Origin: Brevibacillus brevis
GTDB taxonomy: Bacteria > Bacillota > Bacilli > Brevibacillales > Brevibacillaceae
Assembly (NCBI RefSeq): GCF_022026395.1
Contig: NZ_CP041767.1
Span: 1,685,501-1,749,500, forward strand
Length of the DNA: 64,000 bases
Direction of reading: 5' to 3'
Part shown: positions 52,247 to 61,328 of the stretch, piece by piece
Layout: every line of letters begins with the position of its first letter
Position numbering within the stretch: position 1 is the first letter of the stretch
Made by a program: the position numbers and the translations under genes
The notes under the pieces: model-generated
Database searches by the model: none
The model's input: the letters and a program-made list of their open reading frames with translations, nothing else
Told to the model about the DNA's origin: nothing

Positions 52247-53597
52247 GCGGAAATTCCCTGATGGCATAGCGGGTCTTACCCGAGCTTGCGGGGGGAATGG
52301 TTTCCACGTAAGAAACGTGGATGCTGACCTGGCCTAATGCCGCGCGAATTCCTTCCAAAAGCTTGGCTTCATCAGCAGGCAAAAAACGTTCGGGCTCCTT
52401 CACCAGTCGCAGGCTCAGTCGCTCCGGATCATGCTGGACGATCTGAAAGGTCCGGAAGCTGTCCATATTCCGCACGATGTGATTAAAATAATGTCCGTGC
52501 ACGTACCGTCCGTTGAGCGATAGGAACATGTCGTCTTCTCTGCCATCAATCGAAGCAAGAAGTGGAAAAGGGAGATTGCAAGAGCAGGTTGAATCGGAAA
52601 GCGCGACGACATCTCCTAATTGGTAGCGCAGGCGAGGCATGACGGTATTGTGCAAGTCTGTGACGAGCAGTGCTCCCGGGTGCCCTTTGTGGACGGGAAT
52701 ATGCGTAAGAGGATCGACTACCTCCAAATAACAGTTCCCGGAAAAGGCATGCATGCTCCCAGCCGTGCATTGGTAGGCGATAATTCCGCCGTCACGAGCG
52801 CCGTACTCATTCACAACAGGCGCATCAAAAGCCTGGGCAATTGTTTGCCACTGGTGCTCGTGCAGGCTTTCTGCTGTAGAGACCACGGCTTTGAGCGGGA
52901 TTCCGAGTGTCATGCCCCGTCGTAGCATCATCATAGCGAGGGTATGCAACGCGGAGGCGTACCCGTATAAATAGGCTGGACGGAATTCCCGGATGAGGCG
53001 CAGGTTTGCTTCCAAATGACTTTCGTCCAATTCATAGGCAGAAATCATCATGCGGTTTTTTAACCAGCGTTCCTTCCAGCGGTAGCGGCGAGCTTGCTGG
53101 GCGTTTAATTCGAGAGGAGAGCCCCAGATCATCACACATGGGTCTCCAATGCGGATGCCGTACCAGGATAGCCCCAACCAGCGCGCAGCTTCATACCGCT
53201 CGACCGTTTGACGATCAAGATAAAAATGGGTAGGTTCACCTGTGGAGCCTCCCGTACGATTTCCAATGAGCCTGCATGTTTGGAGGCCCTGGCTCAAATA
53301 TTGATCAGAGTTTTGCCGAAAGTGTGCTTTGGTCAGAACAGGAATACGCTGCAAAAAACGTTCAGGCATCTCGCGCATTTTGCTCCAGTCTGGGGCGAAG
53401 GCAGTGTAAGCTGGTACGTTTTGTATCGCATGATCGAGTAGCTTCACCAGCTTTTCTCGCTGCTGCACGTTAAGCGCTTCGGCAGATAGACGCTGAGTTG
53501 CTTGCAATTCTTTCATGTAAGGACGGATGCGATTTCCTTTCAAGGCCTCCATTAACGGCCACTGTACATGGCGGATCCAAAATCCGGTTGTGGGCAT
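52221..53597 (-). CDS. CapK/phenylacetate-CoA-ligase-like adenylate-forming enzyme
   Basis: The 458-residue protein matches the coenzyme F390 synthetase/CapK branch: the AMP-binding loop NRTGGSTGEPTHFY (about 113-126), VSTAESLHEHQWQTI, VNEYGARDGGIIAYQC, then LGDVVAL and a C-terminal domain ending SSGKTRYAIREF. Relatives occur in polysaccharide clusters and may activate an acyl or amino acid for glycan modification. The 5' DNA to 53801 holds the promoter of the next flippase. Confidence 0.88.
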   Translation of the reverse strand: MPTTGFWIRHVQWPLMEALKGNRIRPYMKELQATQRLSAEALNVQQREKLVKLLDHAIQNVPAYTAFAPDWSKMREMPERFLQRIPVLTKAHFRQNSDQYLSQGLQTCRLIGNRTGGSTGEPTHFYLDRQTVERYEAARWLGLSWYGIRIGDPCVMIWGSPLELNAQQARRYRWKERWLKNRMMISAYELDESHLEANLRLIREFRPAYLYGYASALHTLAMMMLRRGMTLGIPLKAVVSTAESLHEHQWQTIAQAFDAPVVNEYGARDGGIIAYQCTAGSMHAFSGNCYLEVVDPLTHIPVHKGHPGALLVTDLHNTVMPRLRYQLGDVVALSDSTCSCNLPFPLLASIDGREDDMFLSLNGRYVHGHYFNHIVRNMDSFRTFQIVQHDPERLSLRLVKEPERFLPADEAKLLEGIRAALGQVSIHVSYVETIPPASSGKTRYAIREFPLTSVLPLE

Positions 53598-53700
53598 AAT
53601 TCCCCCTCCTACTCACTGATCACACAGGCAGACGATTAAAAAAAATCAATGCAATCTGTTTTTCACCAGTATTCCTGCGAAATTCCATCGATATACCTGT

Positions 53701-53729
53701 TTGCTGGAAGAGGGAAATGATAGTAGGAT
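53701..53729 (+). promoter_or_regulatory. Promoter of second MOP flippase
   Basis: TTGCTG (53701-53706), 17 bases, TAGGAT (53724-53729), about 70 bases before the start codon. Confidence 0.55.
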
Positions 53730-53801
53730 AGAGAGTGGGTTCATGTCGATTGGTGCTGCCTTACGGGTATCCAGTCAAAGAGACGAATAAAGGAGTTACC
53801 C

Positions 53802-55454
53802 ATGTTGAAAAAAAGTCATTTTCTCGCGGGAGCGTTGATCTTAGCCATAGCGGGGATTTTGTCAAAAGTTATCGGGATGTTTTACCGAATTCCGCTTCAA
53901 GAGATAGTAGGCGACAGAGGTCTCGGACTCTATCAGGAAGTATATCCTCTCTACCTGACCTTTCTCATTTTGGCGACAGCAGGTGTGCCAGTAGCATTGT
54001 CGAGAGTGATTGCAGAGGCATTGGCTGAAAGAAAACAAGGCTCTATTGGACAAATTTTGGCCCGTAGCATGGTTATGATGGGCGCCATCGGACTTATCTT
54101 GTTTGCGCTCCTGTACGTCAGCTCCCCACTTATCGCAAAGCTCATGGGGAATCCGCATTTGATTGAACCGATTCGAGCGATTTCCATGTCGCTGCTGTTC
54201 GTTCCTTTGATTGCGGTTATTCGCGGCTTTTTCTACGGCCATCAAAAAATGTTGTTTGTCGGACTCTCGCAAATTGTGGAGCAGACCTTGCGTGTCGTAT
54301 TTATTTTGGTAGCTTCCCTGTATCTCGTGTCACTCGGTGAAGATACGGATACTGTGATTACCGGAGTCAACTTCGGTACGATGATCAGTACGTTTTTGAG
54401 TCTCGGGTTTCTAGCATTACTCATGTGGCTCCACAACCGGAAAAATTCCGTGTTTAGCGGGGCAGAGTGGGGGCGCCTTACTTGGTGGTATGATCGTGCC
54501 TTCTTCGCCTCGATGTGGCGAATTGCCTGGCCAATTTGTATCAGCGCCTTAGTTATCCCGATTTTCAGCCTGACGGATTCCTTTCTGGCGATTAACATCT
54601 TCCGCTACATATGGAATGTGGACGGCTTGACGGCGGATACGTGGTTTGGCATTTACAGCAGGGGAGGACCACTTCTGCAAATGGCGAGCTTGTTCGGATC
54701 GTCGATTGCTCTCTCGATCGTCCCTGCCATTGCCGAAGCAATCAGACAAAAGGATCAGGAACGGATTACGACCTTGACCAAGCTCTCACTGCGCTTTGCT
54801 TGGCTAATCGGTCTGCCTGCCGGGCTGGGACTGACAGCTGTAGCTGAAGGGGCGAATTTGGCGTTGTATGGTGATATGGAAGGCACGCGTGCAATGGCGA
54901 TTTTAGGAATCACAGCGATCCCGCTTTCCTTGTTGCTTGCTACAAACGGCATTTTGCAAGGGATCGGCAAAGAAAAAATCCCTGCGCGTCATCTGCTTTA
55001 TGGTGTCATTGTAAAAGTACTGGCAACACTCGTGTTTACCTCGATGTTCGGTATGGATGGATTGTCCCTGTCTTGGCTGGTTGCTACTGCATTTGTCTGC
55101 GTACTGAATATGCGAGTCATCAACCGTTACGTATCGATTCCGATTAACTGGCGCTTCGATACCATTTATCCGTTACTGGTGGCTAACCTCATGCTCATTC
55201 TGGCTTGGGGAGCGACAGAGGCAATTGATTTCCTGTTCAGGGGAAGAGAGCCAGTGCGCATTTTGGGAGCGATAGAGACCGTCGCTGGAGTCGGTGTAGG
55301 GCTCATCATCTACCTGGGACTGCTCATCCTCATTCCACTTATTGAAGACAAGGAGCTAGACTGGCTGCCAGGTGGAAACAAACTGCGCGCCTTTATCCAA
55401 TTCATACGGAGGAAGCAGGCCTCCTCGTTAAAGTCCAATACGAATAACGATTAA
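53802..55454 (+). CDS. MOP-family polysaccharide flippase (SpoVB/YtgP-like)
   Basis: The 550-residue protein has about 14 helices and matches the polysaccharide biosynthesis/SpoVB group: GALILAIAGILSKVIGMFYR at the start, GLGLYQEVYPLYLTFLILAT, AVIRGFFYGHQKM, and SLLLATNGILQGIGKEKIPA. Members flip undecaprenyl-linked precursors during wall, cortex or capsule synthesis. AAGGAG precedes the ATG. With the MurJ-like gene this gives two flippases within 5 kb, suggesting separate substrates. Confidence 0.92.
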   Translation: MLKKSHFLAGALILAIAGILSKVIGMFYRIPLQEIVGDRGLGLYQEVYPLYLTFLILATAGVPVALSRVIAEALAERKQGSIGQILARSMVMMGAIGLILFALLYVSSPLIAKLMGNPHLIEPIRAISMSLLFVPLIAVIRGFFYGHQKMLFVGLSQIVEQTLRVVFILVASLYLVSLGEDTDTVITGVNFGTMISTFLSLGFLALLMWLHNRKNSVFSGAEWGRLTWWYDRAFFASMWRIAWPICISALVIPIFSLTDSFLAINIFRYIWNVDGLTADTWFGIYSRGGPLLQMASLFGSSIALSIVPAIAEAIRQKDQERITTLTKLSLRFAWLIGLPAGLGLTAVAEGANLALYGDMEGTRAMAILGITAIPLSLLLATNGILQGIGKEKIPARHLLYGVIVKVLATLVFTSMFGMDGLSLSWLVATAFVCVLNMRVINRYVSIPINWRFDTIYPLLVANLMLILAWGATEAIDFLFRGREPVRILGAIETVAGVGVGLIIYLGLLILIPLIEDKELDWLPGGNKLRAFIQFIRRKQASSLKSNTNND

Positions 55455-55463
55455 TCCAATCGA

Positions 55464-55500
55464 AAAACCCCTTTCTCCACAAACGGAGGAAGGGGTTTTA
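55464..55500. terminator. Bidirectional terminator
   Basis: AAAACCCCTT-TCTCC pairs with GGAGGAAGGGGTTTT around ACAAAC between convergent genes. Confidence 0.93.
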
Positions 55501-55511
55501 TGTGATCTTTC

Positions 55512-56363
55512 TTATTTCGCTTTTTGATAAACACATACGACCATTTTTACGAAAAATTCACGGGTAGCAGGCAATTTCGCCAAGGCCTGCAACTGATTGC
55601 GCAACGGAATCTCTCGCTGGTAAACCGCAGGCTGTACCACGCCTTGTTGAATTTTTCGAAACCGTTTGATCGTCATGCGATTGATGTACGAGATCGTGTC
55701 TCTGCCATCAGGGAGCTTGTCGAAGCGAAATGCAATCCGGTCAGAACCGTCTGGCAAGTCGCTAACTAGCTTTTTATAGGCGTCAATCAAGGCCTGCTCC
55801 GAAAAGAGGGCATGTACCCAAGGAATGCCGATCGCATCTGACAAATGAGCACCGTATGGATGATAATACGGCGGAAAATTGATGTAGAGATGCCCGCCAG
55901 GCTTCAAGACCCGAAAGCATTCCTCCAGCGTCTTTTCCGGTTCGCCAACGTGCTCCATCGCATCATTCATGATGATCGTATCGAACGTGTTGTCCGGGAA
56001 GTCCATTCTTGCGGCATCACCAGTCATGAAGGAGACGAGATGATCCAGTCCCTTTTTCTTCGCGAATGCATTTCCTTCCTCCGCGTAGTGGGGGACGATA
56101 TCGATGCCGATCATTTTTTTCGGTCCATAGGTGGCGTAATAGCAGGTTTTGCCCCCGCCGCCACAGCCGATGTCCAAAACTGTTTTGTCACGGAACATTT
56201 GCTCCTGTGAATGGAAGGGGAGGAAAAACTGAATGGTTTGATCCCCTTTTTGAAATTGCCATTCGGTATAGCTCATTTCCCCGTTGTTTGCCAGGTTGAA
56301 AGGGTGAACGGGGAGAGGAAATAATCGATTTAAACGAAGTAACACTTGTGAAGAAAAGGACAT
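55512..56363 (-). CDS. Class I SAM-dependent methyltransferase
   Basis: The 283-residue protein has motif I TVLDIGCGGGGKTCYYA, the acidic GIDIVP loop, DFPDNTFDTIIMNDAMEHVG and FRVLKPGGHLYINFPP, a typical Methyltransf_11 fold. A C-terminal 100-residue extension may bind the acceptor. It lies 24 bases downstream of csaB on the same strand with AAGGAGGA before its ATG, so it probably modifies a wall glycan or its lipid carrier. The substrate is unknown. Confidence 0.88.
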   Translation of the reverse strand: MSFSSQVLLRLNRLFPLPVHPFNLANNGEMSYTEWQFQKGDQTIQFFLPFHSQEQMFRDKTVLDIGCGGGGKTCYYATYGPKKMIGIDIVPHYAEEGNAFAKKKGLDHLVSFMTGDAARMDFPDNTFDTIIMNDAMEHVGEPEKTLEECFRVLKPGGHLYINFPPYYHPYGAHLSDAIGIPWVHALFSEQALIDAYKKLVSDLPDGSDRIAFRFDKLPDGRDTISYINRMTIKRFRKIQQGVVQPAVYQREIPLRNQLQALAKLPATREFFVKMVVCVYQKAK

Positions 56364-56387
56364 GATGTCCTCCTTTCCAGGTCAGCC

Positions 56388-57485
56388 TTATTTACGCAGC
56401 GCCTGCAAAACAAGTTCACTGCTTTTGGATGCTTCGATCGCTAACAGATGGGAATGCTTCGTTACTACATCAATTTCGTGATCGAGGTTGTCCAGTTTTT
56501 CAGCGAGCAAGGTCAAAAGTGTAGTTTCATCGAGTTGAGTAATATGACCAGCATTGGGCATTCCAGCGCGTTCAACGAATCGATCGATTTTCGGATCGTA
56601 GGAGATACCGATAAAAGGAATTCGCAGCATGCAAGCAAGAATGAGAGAGTGAAGCCGCATTCCTACGACGTAGTTGCATTGCTTCAGTACCGACATGATG
56701 TCATGAAAAGTCACAGGTGCATCGAGAAGACGTGCTCCTGGTTGGCTCATCTGGTCCATGATTTCCTGGGACGGTGCCAAATCACTAGGGACATGCATCG
56801 GGAGGAAGAGAACATTCCATCCGCGCATGATAAACCAATCTGCTGCCCGGGCTATCTTCTGTTTGAATTGCTGTTCCTGCTTCCAGTCCCGGACAGAGAT
56901 GGCGACCAAAGGCTTGGAAGGATCATCAAACATACCATGGAGCAGCTCTTTTCCCCGTTGATCTGCAATATCGTCTGGGGATATCGTCAGAGCAGGGTCA
57001 GCTGTTATATAGATAGGGGCTTTTTTTACGCCGCAGGCTTTGAAGTCCTCTCCTGATTCGTAGTCGCGAACCGTGATAATGTTGACGTGATTCACCACGC
57101 GTTTAATCATCGTGCGACTGAGCGATTTGAGGATGGGTCCAAACCCTTGCGCGTAAAAGACCACGGGTTTACCTAAAAGCTTGGCAATGGTGACGATGCC
57201 CAAATAGTAGAGGACACTGCGCGGACTGGTTACATCCTGCATCAGTGTACCGCCGCCCATCACCAGCATGTCACTTCGCGAAAGCTCGCGGACGATGGTT
57301 CCAAAGCTCCAGCGGTTATAGGCTTCAATCCCGAACAGTTCCGCAGTCCGATCAGGCTGATTGGACAAGACGGCGAGAGAGATATTTGGTTGTTCCCGCT
57401 TAAGAGAGCTGATGATGCCGTACAGGACCACATCGTCTCCGGCATTATTAAAGCCGTAGTACCCGGAGATGAGAATTCGCGACAT
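56388..57485 (-). CDS. csaB: Polysaccharide pyruvyl transferase CsaB
   Basis: CsaB adds ketal-linked pyruvate to the secondary cell-wall polymer, creating the site that SLH domains of S-layer proteins bind. The 365 residues match: ISGYYGFNNAGDDVVLYGII at the start, MLVMGGGTLMQDVTSPRSV, FYAQGFGP, VVGMRLHSLILACMLRIPFI and the ending SYDPKIDRF region. It fits a bacterium with an S-layer. AGAAGG precedes the ATG. The methyltransferase gene follows. Confidence 0.94.
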   Translation of the reverse strand: MSRILISGYYGFNNAGDDVVLYGIISSLKREQPNISLAVLSNQPDRTAELFGIEAYNRWSFGTIVRELSRSDMLVMGGGTLMQDVTSPRSVLYYLGIVTIAKLLGKPVVFYAQGFGPILKSLSRTMIKRVVNHVNIITVRDYESGEDFKACGVKKAPIYITADPALTISPDDIADQRGKELLHGMFDDPSKPLVAISVRDWKQEQQFKQKIARAADWFIMRGWNVLFLPMHVPSDLAPSQEIMDQMSQPGARLLDAPVTFHDIMSVLKQCNYVVGMRLHSLILACMLRIPFIGISYDPKIDRFVERAGMPNAGHITQLDETTLLTLLAEKLDNLDHEIDVVTKHSHLLAIEASKSSELVLQALRK

Positions 57486-57655
57486 GGAGTGAACCTTCTT
57501 TCTATATCAAACGTACAGGAAAAATACATTCTCAAGTATAATCGAGTAAACAAGGGGAAGTAAAGCAACCACAGTAGAAAACTTCACGCCCCAATTGTTT
57601 GGACAGATACAGTGGGTGTAGCGAGGTTCGTAGGGTATAATGATGTTGTTCCGAC

Positions 57656-57775
57656 TTACGAGAACATATAGAGGAAACCCATACCGAACATGCCGATGCC
57701 AAGAACGATGAGGGCAATCATGACGATGAAAAGTCCCTTGTTTTTGCGGCGACGGTAAAAAAATTCGTCAAACAT
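57656..57775 (-). CDS. 39-residue single-helix membrane protein
   Basis: The ATG at 57775 follows GGGAGG at 6-base spacing. The product starts MFDEFFYRRRKNKGLFIVM: a basic cytoplasmic segment (YRRRKNKG) and one helix to the end. A longer frame to 57907 has no coding features. It stands alone between csaB and the divergent prmA paralogue. The role is unknown; several stress-related Firmicute miniproteins share this topology. Confidence 0.7.
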   Translation of the reverse strand: MFDEFFYRRRKNKGLFIVMIALIVLGIGMFGMGFLYMFS

Positions 57776-57915
57776 GGTAAGCCTCCCTGTGGTGGTGATA
57801 GTCCATTCTACTATCATACCATGTTCTCTATCATCCTTGCCATCCACAGATGAGTGAATAGATGTCCGCAAGAATAGGGGCGAATGACAGCAAAAGGGAA
57901 GGAGCATTTTTCATC

Positions 57916-58839
57916 ATGGAAAGCATGTGGCTCAAATACACATTACTAGTGGAATCAGAGATTGAGGATTTGTTTGTGGCAGAGGTATTGACCAGCTCCT
58001 ACACACTTGGCTGGATCGAACCGCAAATCGAAGTACTGACAACGGAAAACGGATATGATTACGCAGAAAATACGGAAGGTCCACTTGTTGGTTATCTGTT
58101 TGAACCCCAGCACGATCGTGAAGAGGAGCATGTATCCCGCCTGAAGACCTACATTCAGCGGTGGAATGGACAAGTCACTATAAAAGAAGTAGAACTCGTA
58201 GCGGAGGAAAATGATTCGTGGAAAGAGGAGTTCCGTGAAGTCAAAATAGGCGACTGGTGGGTGGCACCAACGTGGACCGACCCCGCAGCGCTGGAGTCGG
58301 CTCGGCATATCCTATGGATCGATCCAGGTGCAGCCTTCGGAACGGGCTATCATGGAACGACGCAGGACATTCTTTTGTTTTTGCAAGAAATGGATCTGGA
58401 GGGTAAGCAAGTCATTGATGTAGGAGCTGGCTCAGGAATTCTCTCTTTGTACTGCGCCTTGAATGGAGCGAAGCATCCTGTATGGGCAGTGGACATTAAT
58501 CCACAAAGTGAGTATCAGGTTCTCGTCAATGCGACCAATAATCATCTTCCTGACCACGCTGTACAAGTCGTCATTGGGGATGCGAGCGAGGACGCAGTGA
58601 AGTCTCAATTGCCTGACCAAGCAGATGTCATTCTGGTCAATATCGGTGGCGATGAAAATGTCGCGATGCTTCCGATGATTACGGAGCGAATGGCACCAGG
58701 AGGAACGTTGATTCTCTCGGGAATTGTCGAATGGAATCGGGAAGCTGTCATTGCTACATTTGAACAGGCAGGCTTCCAGGTGGAGAAAGAAAGCCAACAT
58801 GACGAATGGGTCACCGTTGTATTGAAAAACATCGTTTAG
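57916..58839 (+). CDS. PrmA-like methyltransferase (divergent paralogue)
   Basis: The 307-residue protein has the L11 methyltransferase layout: an N-terminal substrate-recognition domain, then IDPGAAFGTGYHGTTQDILL, motif I VIDVGAGSGILSLYCAL and AVDINPQS. Two core motifs differ from canonical PrmA: GTGYHGTT rather than GTGxHPTT, and VNIGGDENV where PrmA has the NILA-type catalytic segment. True prmA normally sits by dnaJ, so this is probably a paralogue with another target. GGAAGGAG lies 12 bases before the ATG at 57916. Confidence 0.82.
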   Translation: MESMWLKYTLLVESEIEDLFVAEVLTSSYTLGWIEPQIEVLTTENGYDYAENTEGPLVGYLFEPQHDREEEHVSRLKTYIQRWNGQVTIKEVELVAEENDSWKEEFREVKIGDWWVAPTWTDPAALESARHILWIDPGAAFGTGYHGTTQDILLFLQEMDLEGKQVIDVGAGSGILSLYCALNGAKHPVWAVDINPQSEYQVLVNATNNHLPDHAVQVVIGDASEDAVKSQLPDQADVILVNIGGDENVAMLPMITERMAPGGTLILSGIVEWNREAVIATFEQAGFQVEKESQHDEWVTVVLKNIV

Positions 58840-58903
58840 AACCGCCCTGTAACTTCCGTGTGAGACAATAAAGAAAAAGGTTACTCAATGGAGGGGAAAA
58901 CAA

Positions 58904-60079
58904 ATGGAGCAGGTTGTCATTGCTGCTGCCGGACGTACGCCTATTGGTACGTTTGGTGGCGTCCTGAGAGATGTAAGCGCTCGCAAGCTGGCAGAAACCG
59001 TCATTCGTGGTGTTATGGATCGATCTGGCCTGGAAGCTTCTCAGATCAATGAAGTCATTTTAGGCAATTGCATTCAGCGCACAGACGAGCCAAACATAGC
59101 GCGAGTGGCAGCATTGGACGCAGGATTGGGAAAAGAAGTGACGGGCTTCACGATTCAACGTCAATGCGCGTCCGGCATGCAAGCGATTGTGAGCGGCGCT
59201 TCCCAAATTCTTTTAGGCGACAGTGAAATCGTTTTGGCAGGCGGCGTAGAGAGCATGAGCAACGCCCCGTATGTCCTGAAAAATGCGCGCTGGGGCAAAC
59301 GATTGACACATGGGGAAATGACCGATGCGATGTGGGAGTTGTTGACAGATCCCCACCATCAAATCCTGATGGGCGAAACGGCAGAACGGCTGGTCGATCG
59401 TTACGGGATCACGCGTGAGGAGTCGGATGAAATTGCCTTGCGCAGTCAGCAAAACGCGATCCGCGCCATAGACAGCGGTTTGTTTGCGGAGGAAATCATA
59501 GGAGTTTCTATTAAAAAACGGACCGAAGAAATTATGGTTACGGAAGACGAATTCCCTCGCAGGGGAGTGACTCTGGAAAGTCTCGCGAAACTTAGACCCA
59601 GCTTCCGGGACAATGGTACAGTGACGCCAGGCAATGCCTCCGGGCTCAACGATGGAGCGTCCGCAGCCGTTTTGATGAAAGAAGGAAAAGCGAGAGAGCT
59701 CGGGATCGAACCACTCGGCAAAATTGTCTCGTGGGCGGTAGCGGGGGTAGAGCCTGATTTGATGGGATATGGACCCGTTCCAGCAGTGAAGCGTGCATTG
59801 GCAAAAGCCGGTCTGACGCTCGCGGATATCGAACTGATCGAAGTAAACGAAGCCTTTGCCGCGCAATACCTGGCTGTGGAAAAATTGCTGGAGCTACCGC
59901 GGGAAATAACGAATGTGAACGGAAGCGGTATCGCGCTGGGTCACCCTGTCGGTTCTACCGGCTGCCGAATTGTCGTAACCTTGCTGCATGAAATGAAGCG
60001 ACGACAGCTGAAGCGAGGCTTGGCTGCCCTTTGTGTTGGCGGAGGTATGGGTATGGCGATGGTTGTCGAACGCACATAG
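58904..60079 (+). CDS. Acetyl-CoA acetyltransferase (thiolase)
   Basis: The 391-residue thiolase has the nucleophile cysteine in QRQCASGMQAIVSGA (about residue 88), the ELIEVNEAFAAQYL segment, GSGIALGHPVGSTGCRI with the catalytic histidine, and CVGGGMGMAMVVER with the second cysteine. It joins or splits acetoacetyl-CoA, or longer 3-oxoacyl-CoA. Fatty-acid degradation genes start 1.2 kb downstream. GGAGGGG precedes the ATG. Confidence 0.94.
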   Translation: MEQVVIAAAGRTPIGTFGGVLRDVSARKLAETVIRGVMDRSGLEASQINEVILGNCIQRTDEPNIARVAALDAGLGKEVTGFTIQRQCASGMQAIVSGASQILLGDSEIVLAGGVESMSNAPYVLKNARWGKRLTHGEMTDAMWELLTDPHHQILMGETAERLVDRYGITREESDEIALRSQQNAIRAIDSGLFAEEIIGVSIKKRTEEIMVTEDEFPRRGVTLESLAKLRPSFRDNGTVTPGNASGLNDGASAAVLMKEGKARELGIEPLGKIVSWAVAGVEPDLMGYGPVPAVKRALAKAGLTLADIELIEVNEAFAAQYLAVEKLLELPREITNVNGSGIALGHPVGSTGCRIVVTLLHEMKRRQLKRGLAALCVGGGMGMAMVVERT

Positions 60080-60088
60080 GTTTAAACG

Positions 60089-60128
60089 AAGTCTCCCCTG
60101 TTAAAAATGGAAGCAAAGGGGGAGGCTT
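60089..60128 (+). promoter_or_regulatory. Hairpin covering the ribosome site of the LCP gene
   Basis: AAGTCTCCCC (60089-60098) can pair with GGGGAGGCTT (60119-60128), which includes the Shine-Dalgarno sequence of the next gene. It could limit LCP translation on read-through mRNA, or act as a weak terminator. Confidence 0.4.
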
Positions 60129-60132
60129 TGTC

Positions 60133-61122
60133 ATGTTTATATGGTTATTTTTCAAACGACATGGAAAACAGATTGCGTTTCATACCTTATCCTGTTTGGC
60201 GATCGGGGCGTTGTTGCTGGTTGCCTATAGTGCCTATCAATACAAGCAAATGACAAATCAGTGGTATGCTCCGATTGATGGAGTCAAAGGAAGCGCAAAG
60301 CAGGCAGCTGCGTCCCTTCCTCCTCGTAATCTTTTGACAGGAACAGAGCCATTAAAGCCTTTCGTCGCCCTGCTTCTCGGCGTGGATAGCCGAGACGGGG
60401 AAAGTGCACGTTCAGATACAATGATGCTTGCGGCGATTCATCCCGGGAAGCAATCCGTCTATCTTTTGGCGATTCCGCGTGACAGCTACATGGAGCTCCC
60501 AGGCAAAGGATATGACAAAGTGAACCATGCGATGGCTTTTGGTGGTCCGAAGATGGTGAAAGAGTCGTTGGAAAAATTTTTGCAAATAAAAATTGATCGG
60601 TATATCTCCGTCGATTTCGATGGCTTCCGTCAAATTGTAGACGAGCTGGGCGGTGTCACAGTCGATGTGAAGAAACGCATGAAGTACAGTGATCCGAGCG
60701 ACGACACGTACATCGACATTCAGCCAGGGCTGCAGACTTTATCAGGTAAACAGGCATTGGATTACGCCCGCTATCGCAAAAGTGATCTAGGCAAGGAAGA
60801 CAGTGATTACATACGGATTGGCCGACAGCAGGAGATTCTCAAAGCGTTGGCTTCTAAAGGCACCTCGCTTCAAGTGTATACCAAGGCATTTTCACTCATG
60901 GAAATACTGGGTCAGCATGTGAAAACGGACCTTACTGAGCAGGAAATCGCCTCTTTATTATTGTCTTATGGCGATGGCACTCCGAACTCCATTCAAGCGG
61001 ATACACTGGTCGGACAGGATGAGCGCATTTGGCATAATGGAATCGTTGGCTGGTATCATCTCGTCCCCACAACTGAACGGGAAAGAGCACGCCAGCAAAT
61101 CATCAAGGAAGTTACGCCGTAA
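60133..61122 (+). CDS. LytR-CpsA-Psr (LCP) family wall-polymer ligase
   Basis: LCP enzymes transfer lipid-linked glycopolymers to peptidoglycan. The 329 residues have a short cytoplasmic start, one membrane helix (about 17-36) and the LCP domain: LLGVDSRDGESARSDTMMLA with the metal aspartates and phosphate-binding arginine, AIPRDSYMELPGKGYDKVNHA, and later ALDYARYRKSDLGKEDSDYI. The ATG at 60133 follows GGGGGAGG; a longer frame overlaps the thiolase. It could attach the polymer made by the envelope genes upstream. Confidence 0.93.
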   Translation: MFIWLFFKRHGKQIAFHTLSCLAIGALLLVAYSAYQYKQMTNQWYAPIDGVKGSAKQAAASLPPRNLLTGTEPLKPFVALLLGVDSRDGESARSDTMMLAAIHPGKQSVYLLAIPRDSYMELPGKGYDKVNHAMAFGGPKMVKESLEKFLQIKIDRYISVDFDGFRQIVDELGGVTVDVKKRMKYSDPSDDTYIDIQPGLQTLSGKQALDYARYRKSDLGKEDSDYIRIGRQQEILKALASKGTSLQVYTKAFSLMEILGQHVKTDLTEQEIASLLLSYGDGTPNSIQADTLVGQDERIWHNGIVGWYHLVPTTERERARQQIIKEVTP

Positions 61123-61149
61123 GAAACAAAGACCATAAGAGCAAGAGCA

Positions 61150-61185
61150 AAGGACACGGCTTTCATCATGGACGTGTCCTTTTTT
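61150..61185 (+). terminator. Terminator after LCP gene
   Basis: AAGGACACG pairs with CGTGTCCTT around 14 to 15 bases, followed by T residues. Confidence 0.92.
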
Positions 61186-61225
61186 GTCGAATGCTCTTGT
61201 CCCGATAGAAAGCACATGATTTTAA

Positions 61226-61255
61226 TTGGAAAATTGAATATGTTTCGAATACAAT
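61226..61255 (+). promoter_or_regulatory. Promoter of acyl-CoA ligase gene
   Basis: TTGGAA (61226-61231), 18 bases, TACAAT (61250-61255). TGAATG-TAGA-TCAT further down (near 61276) is at most a degenerate half of a FadR-type site. Confidence 0.6.
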
Positions 61256-61328
61256 AGTCATTAGGAAGAGATTATGAATGTAGATCATAGGGAGAGGCAA
61301 GGCCATTTAAGGGATGGAGGGAATGACC

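Noticed and set aside
61274-61291. FadR box upstream of the acyl-CoA ligase gene
   Set aside because: Only the left half TGAATG matches; the right half TCATTCA is broken.
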